Below are positions 10,236 to 19,142 of a stretch of DNA of 42,882 bases, piece by piece. Position 1 is the stretch's first letter; every line of letters starts with the position of its first letter. The stretch lies in contig CAZGKE010000009.1 of the NCBI GenBank assembly GCA_964526035.1, forward strand, positions 1 through 42,882. The letters run 5' to 3'. The position numbers were made by a program, and so were the translations under genes. The DNA comes from DAOMOD01 sp964526035 (GTDB lineage: Bacteria; Pseudomonadota; Gammaproteobacteria; Xanthomonadales; BPKI01). The notes under the pieces are model-generated. The model ran no database searches, was not told where the DNA came from, and worked only from the letters and a program-made list of their open reading frames with translations.

Positions 10236-11714
10236 ATGAGTGAGGAAATCCTGATCAACGTGACGCCGCGCGAGACACGCGTGGCGGTGGTCGAAAACGG
10301 CATGCTGCAGGAAGTGCACATCGAGCGTGCCTCGCGCCGTGGTTTCGTAGGCAACGTCCACAAGGGGCGCGTGCAGCGCGTCATGCCGGGCATGCAGGCA
10401 GCCTTCATCGAGATCGGACTCGGACGGGCAGCGTTCCTGCACGCTTCCGACGTCCTGCGCCCTGTGGCCGGCGATCTGGTCGGCGACGACGCCGCGCCTG
10501 CGCAAGTCGCGCCGCCCATCACCGAGCTGCTGCGGGAAGGCCAGGAGGTTGTGGTCCAGGTCATCAAGGATCCAATCGGCAGCAAGGGCGCACGCCTCAC
10601 CACCCACCTCAGCATTCCCTCCCGGTACCTGGTACTGCTTCCCTACAGCCGCATGATCGGGGTTTCGGCGCGTATCGAGGACGAAGCCGAGCGGCAGCGA
10701 CTGAAGGACCTGATGCACGGACTGGTGGGAGATTCCAGCGTCGGCTACATCCTGCGAACCAACGCCGAGGGTATCGGCGCCGAGGCGCTGGCGGAGGACA
10801 TCGACTACCTGAACAAGGTGTGGACGACGCTCGGCGAGCGCATCGCCGCAGGCGCGATCGGTAGATGCGTGTACGAGGACCTGAACCTTCCTCTGCGCAC
10901 CCTTCGGGATCTTGTTCGTGCAGGCGTCGAGAAGGTGCGCATCGATTCGCGCGAGACCTTCGATCGCGCCCAGGAGTTCGTTCGCCAGTTCATGCCCGAG
11001 CTGATCGATCGCATCGAACACTATCCAGGAGAGCGACCGATCTTCGATCTGTACAGCATCGAGGAGGAAATCCAGCGCGCCCTGCGCAAGGAAGTGCCGC
11101 TCAAGTCCGGTGGCTACCTGGTGATCGACCAGACCGAGGCGATGACCACGATCGACGTGAACACCGGCGCCTATCTCGGTCACCGCAATCTCGAGGAGAC
11201 CGTCTACCGTACCAACCTCGAGGCGGCGCAGTCGGTGGCGCGGCAGCTCAGGCTGCGCAACCTCGGCGGCATCATCATCATCGACTTCATCGACATGACC
11301 GACGAGGAGCATCGCCGCCAGGTGCTGCGCACGCTGGAGAAGTCGCTGACCCGCGATCATGCCAAGACCAATTTCTACGAGCTTTCGCCGCTGGGCCTGG
11401 TGGAAATGACGCGCAAGCGCACCACCGAGAGCCTGGAGCGACAGCTGTGCGAGCCGTGCGCCTCGTGCGGTGGACGTGGCCACATCAAGACTACGGAAAC
11501 AGTCTGCTACGAGATCTTTCGGGAGATCACCCGCGCCGTTCGCCAGTTCGAAGCCGAGACGCTGATGGTGCTGGCTTCGCCCCGAGTGGTGTCACGCATT
11601 CTCGAAGAGGAATCCGCTGCGGTTGCCGAGCTGGAGGAATTCATCGGCAAGACGATCCGCTTCCAGTCGGATGACCAGTACGCTCAGGAACAGTACGACG
11701 TGGTGCTGCTGTGA
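10236..11714 (+). CDS. rng: Ribonuclease G
   Basis: RNase G is the short paralogue of RNase E. It cuts single-stranded AU-rich RNA, preferring 5'-monophosphate ends, and matures the 5' end of 16S rRNA. The 492-aa protein has the S1-like domain near residues 35-125 (FVGNVHKGRVQRVMPGMQAA), the DNase I-like core with metal-binding aspartates in TTIDVNTGAYLG and GGIIIIDFIDM, and the zinc-link cysteines CEPCASCGGRG. There is no long RNase E-type C-terminal scaffold, which is why I call RNase G. It is flanked by maf and yhdP as in E. coli. Confidence 0.95.
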   Translation: MSEEILINVTPRETRVAVVENGMLQEVHIERASRRGFVGNVHKGRVQRVMPGMQAAFIEIGLGRAAFLHASDVLRPVAGDLVGDDAAPAQVAPPITELLREGQEVVVQVIKDPIGSKGARLTTHLSIPSRYLVLLPYSRMIGVSARIEDEAERQRLKDLMHGLVGDSSVGYILRTNAEGIGAEALAEDIDYLNKVWTTLGERIAAGAIGRCVYEDLNLPLRTLRDLVRAGVEKVRIDSRETFDRAQEFVRQFMPELIDRIEHYPGERPIFDLYSIEEEIQRALRKEVPLKSGGYLVIDQTEAMTTIDVNTGAYLGHRNLEETVYRTNLEAAQSVARQLRLRNLGGIIIIDFIDMTDEEHRRQVLRTLEKSLTRDHAKTNFYELSPLGLVEMTRKRTTESLERQLCEPCASCGGRGHIKTTETVCYEIFREITRAVRQFEAETLMVLASPRVVSRILEEESAAVAELEEFIGKTIRFQSDDQYAQEQYDVVLL

Positions 11715-11784
11715 TTGGCAAGGGCTGCAGCCGCAAGTTCCGGGAGATGCGCTTGCCAGGGCCGGAAAGCCGGGCCGGAAGCGC

Positions 11785-14700
11785 GTGACCCCGCTGCGTA
11801 GACGCCTGCGGCGCCTGCGGCGCGGGCTGTGGCTCACGCTTTCGGCCACGCTGATCACGGCCGCGGTACTGGTTGGCCTGGTCAATCTCGCCCTTCCTTG
11901 GCTTGCCAGCGACACCGCCCGCCTGGAAGCCTGGATCGAATCCCGCATCGGACAGCCGGTTCGCATCGAGGCAGCGGGCGGCCAATGGTTGCGCAGCGGA
12001 CCGGCATTCCGCCTTACCGGCTTGCGCCTGGGTGGCGTCGACGGCATTGACGTCGATGCGGCCGAGCTGCGCATCAACGTCTATTCGTGGCTGTTGCCGA
12101 GTCGCGCGCTGGTGGAACTGCGTCTCAATGGACTCGAACTGGAGGTCAGTCGTCGTGAGGGCGAGGACTGGGAGCTGCGCGGACTGGTGCTGCCGGATCG
12201 TTCGGCGCGGGGGAGAGCGCCCGTCGATACCCGTCTGCCGGGGGCACTCAGCGTGCGCGACAGTCGGCTGCGGGTGCTCGACGAGGGCAGTGGCCTGGAT
12301 CTGGCCCTTGAACGCGTCAACCTGACGTTCTCACGCGAGCGGGGCCGCGAATTCTGGAACGGCAGCGCCTGGCCGGTTGAAGGCGAAGCACCGCTCGGCT
12401 TCGTCATCGAACGCGATGACTCCGGCGGTCGCGGATATCTGGTTGGAAGCGAGGTGCAGCTGACGGAGTGGTTGGGGGGCGCCGCGCCGCTGGGCATCGG
12501 AGTGCGCGAGGGGCGTGCCGATATTCAGGCGTGGGCCGAGTGGCAAGGGCGTCACCTGCGCGAGATCCGCGTTGAAGCCGAGCTCTCCGATGTTTCGCTG
12601 CTGGGCACCGAATTGCTGCGCCTCGGCGAGGTCATGGTGGAGCCGCGCACCGCGCTGCAACAGGTCGCATTCGGCGCACGCTGGCGGGCGAGGCCCGACG
12701 GTTGGCGTCTGGATATCGAGGATCTGCGCATTGCCACCATGGCGCAGGAAAATGTCGCCCGCGGGCTGTCGCTGACGCGCCGCGCCGATTCGAACTATCG
12801 ACTGGAGATCGAACGCCTGCCGCTGGGCCCGCTGGCAGCGCTTGCGGCCTTGAGCGACGTGGCTTCACCGAGGGTGCGCGGATGGCTGTATGCGAGCGCG
12901 GCATCCGGGCGGCTGGAAGATGCGGTGGCGCAGTTTGACGGTGGGCGCCTGTCCTGGTTCGAAGGGCACCTCGAGTCGCTGGCAACACGCGCGCATCGTC
13001 GCCTGCCCGGACTCGGGCCGCTGTCGATGCGGATGATCGGGGACAGCGCGGGTCTGGTCGCCACCCTCGATGACCAGCACCCGCTCTTGGACGCGCCGCG
13101 ACTGTTCCCCCGCCCGCTGCTGCTGCAGGGTCTGGACGGGCGCCTTGGTCTGCGCATGGTGGATGGAGATGTGCAGGTGGAACTGGCTGATGCCTCGCTG
13201 TCGGTCGGCGGCTTCGACATCGACCTTGACGCGGCACTTCAGGCTGGCGAGGCGGGCGGTCCGCTGCTGTCTGGCGCGGCCGCGGTGGGCGCGGGCCGGA
13301 TCGAGCACGTGCATGATCTGTGGCCGGAGGGCATCGTGCCGCCGAGAACGCTGCGCTGGCTGCAAACGGCGCTGGTCTCGGGCGCACTGCATTCCGGCAG
13401 TGCGGTGTTCCATGGGCCGCTCGATCAGTGGCCTTTCGACGATCAGCAGGGCCGGCTTGTGGCTGTCGCACAGGTGGGAGACGCACTTCTGGCGTTCAAT
13501 CCCGACTGGCCGCCGGTGGATTCGCTTGATGCCACCGTGAAATTCGTCAATGTCTCGCTGGAAGTCGAATCGTCCTCGGCGCAGATCGTGGGAAACCGCA
13601 TCGGCCATGGTCGGGCGACGATTTCCGATCTCAAGAACGCTCTGCTCGACGTTCATGTCGAAGGCGGTGGCAGCGGCAGTCAACTGCTCGGACTGCTGCG
13701 CCGCAGCCCGATCTACCAGCGCTACGGCAGCTATCTGATCGGCGTCGATGTCGGCGGCCGCGGAGACGTTTCGCTGGACCTGCATTTCGCGTTGAAGAAG
13801 GGACTCGGCCAGAACCGGGTGGACGGTGAAGTGCGGCTGCACCAGGCCGACCTGCGCGACATCAAATGGGGGCTCGCCTTTGATGCTGCGACCGGGCCGG
13901 TGCGCTTCGACGCGGACGGCTTCGCCGCCGATGAGCTCAGCGTTTGGCTGGGTACCGACCCCGCCCATCTGAGCATCGCCGTGGGCAGCCGCACCGGCAA
14001 CCCGGACAATCTTGCCGAGGCCAGCCTGCGAGGCGTACTGCCACTGTCGACTGTCACCAGTGGTCTGCGGGAGATGGAACCCCTGTGGCCGCGCGTCAAG
14101 GGGCGTTCACACTGGACCCTGGATCTCGCTGTGGAGCGTGGCCTGCACGGCCTGGATGGCCCGAAGCGCCTGATACTGCATTCCGACATGGTGGGTGCCG
14201 AATTCGATCTGCCGGAACCATTGAGGAAGCCAGCGGAGCGCGCACTGCCGGTGTTCATGGAGATGACTCTGCCGGCGGTGGACGGGCAGCTCGCCTTGAA
14301 ACTTGGCGATGTGGCGTCGCTGAGCGCGCAGCTGCCAGGACTGACCCATGCCTTTGCTGCATCGGTGGTGCTGGGCGGTGGCGAGGCCGGCCCGGTGCCC
14401 GCCGAAGGCCTGAGCGTGCGCGGTCGGCTCTCCGAACTCGACCTGAGTGGCTGGATGCGCCTGGGCGCAGCGGCCACTCCCGGCGGCAGCGTCGATGTAG
14501 CTCTGGACGTCGATCATCTGGGCGTCCTCGGGAGGACGCTCGACGACGTCGAACTGGTAGTGCGCACCAACCCGACAGGAACCGAAATCGCGTTTGCCGG
14601 ACCGGCGGTTCAGGGTCTGGTGGAAATACCCGCGGGTGGTGATCAGCGTCGCGGTATGACCGCCAACTTCGAGCGTCTGCATTGGCCGGAAAGAAGCAAC

Positions 14701-15579
14701 GGAGCGGGCGACGACGGCCCCGCCATACAGATTGATCCGGCCGCGCTGCCGCCGCTGCACCTGTGGGTGGGCGACCTGAAGTTCGGCGATGCCGAACTCG
14801 GCGAGACCCGTCTTGAAACCTATCCGAGCGGCGACGGCCTGCACATGGAGCTGTTCGAATCCCATTCGCCGAACGTCAACATCCGCGCGCGTGGCGACTG
14901 GCGGCGGGACCAGTTCGGCGACCGCTCCAGCTTCGAGCTGAGCTTCACCTCTCAGAACCTTGGACGCATGCTCGATGCACTGGGCTACTCGGGCTTTGTC
15001 GAGGGCGGGCAGACGATTGCACAGTTCAATGTGGCCTGGCCGGGTTCGCCCGCCGATTTCGCCCTCGCCCGGTTGACCGGTGGACTCGAACTGTCGATCG
15101 GCAGCGGGCGAATCCTCGACGTCGAACCGGGCGCCGGAAGGATACTGGGGCTGGCCAGCCTGCAGGCGATCCCGCGTCGCCTGTCCCTCGACTTCAGCGA
15201 TCTGTTCTCGCCGGGCATGAGCTTCAACGCCATCACCGGCAGCTTTCGCTTCTCCGGCGGCAGCGCCTGGACCGAGGACCTGCGCCTCGACGGTCCCGCG
15301 GCAGCGGTAGGCATTCGGGGGCGCACCGGGCTGTCTGATCGCAGCTACGACCAGGAACTCGATGTATTCCCGCGCATCGGCGGCGCGCTTCCGGTGTTCG
15401 GCGCGATAGCCGGCGGACCGGCCGGCGCGGCCGCCGGTCTGGTGGTGCAGAATGTTCTGTCCGGTCCGCTCGACCAGATGGCGCGCGCGCGCTACAGGGT
15501 CACCGGCACCTGGGAGCATCCCGAAATCGAACAGATTCCGGTACCGCGACCGCGTGCCCGGCAATCCGGTTCAGGCTGA
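11785..15579 (+). CDS. yhdP: YhdP-type AsmA-like envelope lipid-transport protein
   Basis: YhdP is one of the large AsmA-like proteins proposed to bridge inner and outer membranes and move phospholipid. I start it at GTG 11785 (1264 aa, very close to E. coli YhdP at about 1266). This gives a basic N-terminus (MTPLRRRLRRLRRGLWLTLS) and one membrane anchor (LSATLITAAVLVGLVNLAL), with GGAAG upstream; longer versions would run back into rng. The rest is a repetitive beta-rich region. The C-terminal part has the family landmarks GRILDVEPGAGRILGLASLQ and GPAAGAAAGLVVQNVL-like stretches. It lies between rng and tldD, the conserved order. Confidence 0.92.
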   Translation: MTPLRRRLRRLRRGLWLTLSATLITAAVLVGLVNLALPWLASDTARLEAWIESRIGQPVRIEAAGGQWLRSGPAFRLTGLRLGGVDGIDVDAAELRINVYSWLLPSRALVELRLNGLELEVSRREGEDWELRGLVLPDRSARGRAPVDTRLPGALSVRDSRLRVLDEGSGLDLALERVNLTFSRERGREFWNGSAWPVEGEAPLGFVIERDDSGGRGYLVGSEVQLTEWLGGAAPLGIGVREGRADIQAWAEWQGRHLREIRVEAELSDVSLLGTELLRLGEVMVEPRTALQQVAFGARWRARPDGWRLDIEDLRIATMAQENVARGLSLTRRADSNYRLEIERLPLGPLAALAALSDVASPRVRGWLYASAASGRLEDAVAQFDGGRLSWFEGHLESLATRAHRRLPGLGPLSMRMIGDSAGLVATLDDQHPLLDAPRLFPRPLLLQGLDGRLGLRMVDGDVQVELADASLSVGGFDIDLDAALQAGEAGGPLLSGAAAVGAGRIEHVHDLWPEGIVPPRTLRWLQTALVSGALHSGSAVFHGPLDQWPFDDQQGRLVAVAQVGDALLAFNPDWPPVDSLDATVKFVNVSLEVESSSAQIVGNRIGHGRATISDLKNALLDVHVEGGGSGSQLLGLLRRSPIYQRYGSYLIGVDVGGRGDVSLDLHFALKKGLGQNRVDGEVRLHQADLRDIKWGLAFDAATGPVRFDADGFAADELSVWLGTDPAHLSIAVGSRTGNPDNLAEASLRGVLPLSTVTSGLREMEPLWPRVKGRSHWTLDLAVERGLHGLDGPKRLILHSDMVGAEFDLPEPLRKPAERALPVFMEMTLPAVDGQLALKLGDVASLSAQLPGLTHAFAASVVLGGGEAGPVPAEGLSVRGRLSELDLSGWMRLGAAATPGGSVDVALDVDHLGVLGRTLDDVELVVRTNPTGTEIAFAGPAVQGLVEIPAGGDQRRGMTANFERLHWPERSNGAGDDGPAIQIDPAALPPLHLWVGDLKFGDAELGETRLETYPSGDGLHMELFESHSPNVNIRARGDWRRDQFGDRSSFELSFTSQNLGRMLDALGYSGFVEGGQTIAQFNVAWPGSPADFALARLTGGLELSIGSGRILDVEPGAGRILGLASLQAIPRRLSLDFSDLFSPGMSFNAITGSFRFSGGSAWTEDLRLDGPAAAVGIRGRTGLSDRSYDQELDVFPRIGGALPVFGAIAGGPAGAAAGLVVQNVLSGPLDQMARARYRVTGTWEHPEIEQIPVPRPRARQSGSG

Positions 15580-15673
15580 CTTGCGTAGCCTTTCCGGCGT
15601 CGCCCGCCGCTGTTGCCATTGAAGATGCAGCAGCGGGCCGCATCTCTTGATTTCTACCCCAGGGCTTTCATTC

Positions 15674-17122
15674 ATGTCTTCCTCACTCACCGCCATCCGC
15701 CAGCGCCTGCTGGAGCCGACCGGTATCGTCCTTGGCGACCTGGACTCCGTGTTCGCGCGCCTGATGGGCCCGGGCGTCGATGCCGCCGATCTCTATTTCC
15801 AGCACAGCCGACACGAGTCCTGGGCGCTGGAGGACGGCATCGTCAAGGACGGGGCGCACAGCATCGACCAGGGCGTGGGCGTGCGCGCCATGTCAGGCGA
15901 GAAGAGCGGGTTCGCCTATTCGGATGCGATCGTTCTCCCGGCGCTTCTGGAAGCCGCCGGCTCGGCGCGCGCCATCGCCCGACATGGCAACGGCCAGGCC
16001 CTGCCCGTGCGGCTCAGCGAGGGCAGTACACGTGCGCTGTATGCACCGCTGGATCCGGTGGAATCCCTTGATGCCGGGGCCAAGGTCACGCTGCTTCGCG
16101 AAATCGACAGCTACGCAAGAAGCCTGGATACGCGCGTCACGCAGGTGATGGTGAGCCTGTCCGGAGTGATGGATACCGTGCTGATTGCGGCCAGCGATGG
16201 CACCCTGGCAGGCGACGTGCGTCCGCTGGTGCGTTTCAATGTGCAGGTGATCGCCGAGCACAACGGCAGGCGGGAACAGGGTTATGCGGGTGGCGGCGGG
16301 CGCTTTGCCTACGGACGCCTCCTCGATGACGATCTTCCGAGGCGACTCGCCCGCGACGCGGTGCGCCAGGCGCTGGTGAATCTCGAGGCGGAGGATGCAC
16401 CGGCCGGCAGCATGACCGTCGTGCTGGCGCCGGGATGGCCGGGAGTGCTGCTGCACGAGGCGATCGGCCACGGTCTCGAAGGTGACTTCAATCGCAAGGG
16501 CACCAGTGCCTTCAGTGGACGCATCGGCGAACGCGTGGCGGCCAAAGGTGTCACCGTGGTTGATGACGGCACCTTGCCGGATCGCCGCGGCTCGCTGAAT
16601 GTCGACGACGAGGGTACGCCGACTTCGTGCACCACGCTGATCGAGGACGGCATCCTCAAGGGCTACATGCAGGACCGCATGAATGCCCGTCTGATGGGCG
16701 TCGCGCCCACCGGGAACGGCCGCCGCGAGAGCTTCGCCCACCTGCCCATGCCACGCATGACCAATACCTACATGCTGGCGGGCGCGCACCAGCCGGAGGA
16801 AATCATCGCTTCGGTGAAAAAGGGCCTGTACGCGGTCAACTTCGGTGGCGGTCAGGTCGACATCACCAGCGGCAAGTTCGTGTTCTCGGCCAGCGAGGCC
16901 TACCTCATCGAGGATGGCAAGGTCGGTTGTCCGGTCAAGGGTGCCACGCTGATCGGGTCCGGTCCCGAGGTGCTGACCCGGGTATCGATGGTTGGCAATG
17001 ACCTGCGCCTCGACGAGGGCGTGGGCACCTGCGGCAAGGAGGGCCAGAGTGTTCCGGTCGGTGTGGGCCAGCCCACGCTGCGCATCGACAGCCTCACGGT
17101 GGGCGGCACCCGCGCCCCATGA
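15674..17122 (+). CDS. tldD: TldD metalloprotease subunit
   Basis: TldD is the catalytic half of the TldD/TldE heterodimeric zinc protease, which degrades unfolded peptides and matures some RiPP precursors and the CcdA antitoxin in other bacteria. The 482-aa protein has the family's spaced zinc motif HEAIGH (residues 261-266, HExxxH) in VLLHEAIGHGLEGDFNRKGT, and the conserved C-terminal GTCGKEGQSVPVGVGQP. I use ATG 15674 because it matches the usual length (about 481). Its partner pmbA is encoded 600 nt downstream, beyond the opposite-strand yjgA. Confidence 0.96.
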   Translation: MSSSLTAIRQRLLEPTGIVLGDLDSVFARLMGPGVDAADLYFQHSRHESWALEDGIVKDGAHSIDQGVGVRAMSGEKSGFAYSDAIVLPALLEAAGSARAIARHGNGQALPVRLSEGSTRALYAPLDPVESLDAGAKVTLLREIDSYARSLDTRVTQVMVSLSGVMDTVLIAASDGTLAGDVRPLVRFNVQVIAEHNGRREQGYAGGGGRFAYGRLLDDDLPRRLARDAVRQALVNLEAEDAPAGSMTVVLAPGWPGVLLHEAIGHGLEGDFNRKGTSAFSGRIGERVAAKGVTVVDDGTLPDRRGSLNVDDEGTPTSCTTLIEDGILKGYMQDRMNARLMGVAPTGNGRRESFAHLPMPRMTNTYMLAGAHQPEEIIASVKKGLYAVNFGGGQVDITSGKFVFSASEAYLIEDGKVGCPVKGATLIGSGPEVLTRVSMVGNDLRLDEGVGTCGKEGQSVPVGVGQPTLRIDSLTVGGTRAP

Positions 17123-17174
17123 GTGCGGGCGTCGAGCGCCTGATGCTCCCCGGGGATTCGCCTTCCGGTGGTTC

Positions 17175-17711
17175 CTACAGTGCGTCGCTGGCCGGCAGCA
17201 GATCAGAGAGCATGCGGAAGATTCTGCGTGCCGCAGCCGGCGGCTTGCCAGCTTCGGCCTCGGTGCGCGCCTGCCGGGCCAGCTGCCGAAGCGCCTGTCT
17301 GTCGGCGTTCGGACAGTCCACAAGGAGATCCTCGAGGGCGGCGTCGCCTTCCTCGATCAGTCGCGTCCGCCAGTGCTCGGTGCGATGCAGGCGCGCGGTT
17401 TCCCGGCGCCGGTCGTCGGCGGTCGATTCGATGGCGCGTCGGATCACCGCCACCGCTTCTTCGTCGTTGCGGAGCTGCTTGGCCAGGAACTGCGCCTGGC
17501 GTTTGCGCGCCACCTGCTGGGTGACCTGCCGGGAACGGACGATCAGGGACTTGAGGTCCTCGTCCAGCGGCAGCGAATGCACCAGTTTCAGTGGCCCGTC
17601 CATCAGGGTCAGTGCGAGGTCCAGCACCGCCAGCGCCTCGCGTCGACGCTGGCTCCGGCTGATTTCGCCGCCGTCGTCGTCCTTTGCGTCCTCGGGGCGC
17701 CTGTCTTTCAT
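17175..17711 (-). CDS. yjgA: Ribosome-associated protein YjgA (DarP)
   Basis: This 178-aa highly charged protein belongs to the YjgA/DUF615 family, which associates with pre-50S ribosomal particles. Recognisable are SRSQRRREALAVLDLALTLM, then LPLDEDLKSLIVRSRQVT and the basic helix RKRQAQFLAKQLRN. It diverges from pmbA with only 20 nt between the starts; the yjgA/pmbA divergent pair is widely conserved in gammaproteobacteria and supports both calls. Confidence 0.92.
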   Translation of the reverse strand: MKDRRPEDAKDDDGGEISRSQRRREALAVLDLALTLMDGPLKLVHSLPLDEDLKSLIVRSRQVTQQVARKRQAQFLAKQLRNDEEAVAVIRRAIESTADDRRRETARLHRTEHWRTRLIEEGDAALEDLLVDCPNADRQALRQLARQARTEAEAGKPPAAARRIFRMLSDLLPASDAL

Positions 17712-17731
17712 CGATCAAGGATTCCGTTGAA

Positions 17732-19090
17732 GTGAATACCGTGGAGTTTACCGCGCCGGCCGCGGACAGCCGCGAGCGTCTCGAGCGGCTCGCCGAAATG
17801 GCCGAATCCGTCCTCCGCGAAGCGCGGGCGCAGGGCGCGACCGCGGCCGAGGTCGGACTCAGCGAGGACATCGGTCTCAACGTCAATGTCCGCCTCGGCG
17901 AGGTGGAGACCGTCGAACACAGCCGCGACCGGGCGCTTGGTCTGACCGTCTACGTGGGCCAACGAAAGGCGCACGCCAGCTCCGCCGATTATGCTCCGGA
18001 AGCGATTCGCGCCACCGTCGAGCAGGCGCTTGCGATTGCCAGATTCACCGAACCCGACGACGCGGCCGGACTGGCGGACGCTGAGCTGATGGCCAGTGAA
18101 CTGCCTGATCTCGATCTCTGGCATCCGTGGTCGCTGGATCCCGAGAGTGCGATCGAGCTTGGCATTGCCTGCGAGGACGCCGGCCGCGCCGATTCGCGCA
18201 TCACCAATTCGGAGGGCGCCAGCGTGCATAGCGGCGCCAGCATCGCGGTGTACGCCAACAGCCATGGCTTCGTCGGCGGTGAGCGCGGTACCCGCCATTC
18301 GCTGAGCTGCGCACTGCTGGCCGGCCACGGCGAAGGCATGCAGCGCGATTACTGGTACAGCAGCGCTCGCGCGGCAGCGGATCTCGAGCCGGCGGAAGAC
18401 GTCGGCCGCCATGCAGCCGAACGGGCCATACGACGCGTCGACGCGCGCACTCTGAGCACGCGCGAGTGTCCGGTGGTTTTCCAGGCCGAGGTGGCACGCG
18501 GGCTCATCGGCCATCTTGCCGGAGCGGTAAGCGGCGGCGCGCTGTACCGCAAGGCATCGTTCCTGCTGGACTCGGTGGGCACCCGTCTTTTCCCTGCCTT
18601 TGTGAACATGATCGAACGTCCGCACCTGAAGCGCGGCGCCGGATCTGCGGCGTTCGACGCCGAAGGCGTGGCCACCCGCGAGCAGTCGCTGGTGGAAGGC
18701 GGTGTGTTGACGCGCTACGTACTTTCCAGCTACTCGGCGCGCAAGCTGGGGCTCACCACCACGGCCAACGCAGGCGGCCTGCACAACCTGATCGTCGAGC
18801 CCGGCGAGGAGGGGCTGGACGCGCTGCTTGCCCGAATGGGGCGTGGACTTCTGGTGACCGAGCTGATGGGCCAGGGCGTCAACACCGTCACCGGCGACTA
18901 TTCTCGCGGTGCCGCAGGCTTCTGGATCGAGAACGGTGTCGTGGTCCATCCGGTCGACGGCATCACCATAGCCGGCAACCTGCGCGCGATGTTCGCCGGT
19001 ATTCAAGCCATCGGCAGCGATGTCGACAGCCGCAGCGGCATCCAGACCGGCTCCATCCTTGTCGACCGGATGACGGTCGCCGGCGATTGA
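17732..19090 (+). CDS. pmbA: PmbA/TldE, partner subunit of TldD
   Basis: PmbA (TldE) pairs with TldD and lacks the zinc motif itself. The GTG at 17732 gives 452 aa, close to the E. coli protein (about 450), with AAGG just upstream; the longer frame from 17684 would overlap yjgA. Seen: LGLTVYVGQRKAHASSADYA near the N-terminus, GGALYRKASFLLDSVG, and the C-terminal QGVNTVTGDYSRGAAGFWIE with DGITIAGNL. There is no HExxH, as expected for this subunit. Confidence 0.95.
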   Translation: MNTVEFTAPAADSRERLERLAEMAESVLREARAQGATAAEVGLSEDIGLNVNVRLGEVETVEHSRDRALGLTVYVGQRKAHASSADYAPEAIRATVEQALAIARFTEPDDAAGLADAELMASELPDLDLWHPWSLDPESAIELGIACEDAGRADSRITNSEGASVHSGASIAVYANSHGFVGGERGTRHSLSCALLAGHGEGMQRDYWYSSARAAADLEPAEDVGRHAAERAIRRVDARTLSTRECPVVFQAEVARGLIGHLAGAVSGGALYRKASFLLDSVGTRLFPAFVNMIERPHLKRGAGSAAFDAEGVATREQSLVEGGVLTRYVLSSYSARKLGLTTTANAGGLHNLIVEPGEEGLDALLARMGRGLLVTELMGQGVNTVTGDYSRGAAGFWIENGVVVHPVDGITIAGNLRAMFAGIQAIGSDVDSRSGIQTGSILVDRMTVAGD

Positions 19091-19097
19091 GGAGCTT

Positions 19098-19124
19098 GGC
19101 GCAGCGAGTGCTCCTCGCTGCGCC
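19098..19124. terminator. Strong hairpin between convergent pmbA and metalloprotease genes
   Basis: GGCGCAGCGAG (19098-19108) pairs perfectly with CTCGCTGCGCC (19114-19124) around a five-base loop, followed by TGTTTC on the plus strand. It begins 8 nt after the pmbA stop and lies before the stop of the opposite gene, so it could end transcription from both sides. The T-run is poor, so efficiency is uncertain. Confidence 0.6.
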
Positions 19125-19142
19125 TGTTTCGATTCCGCGCGA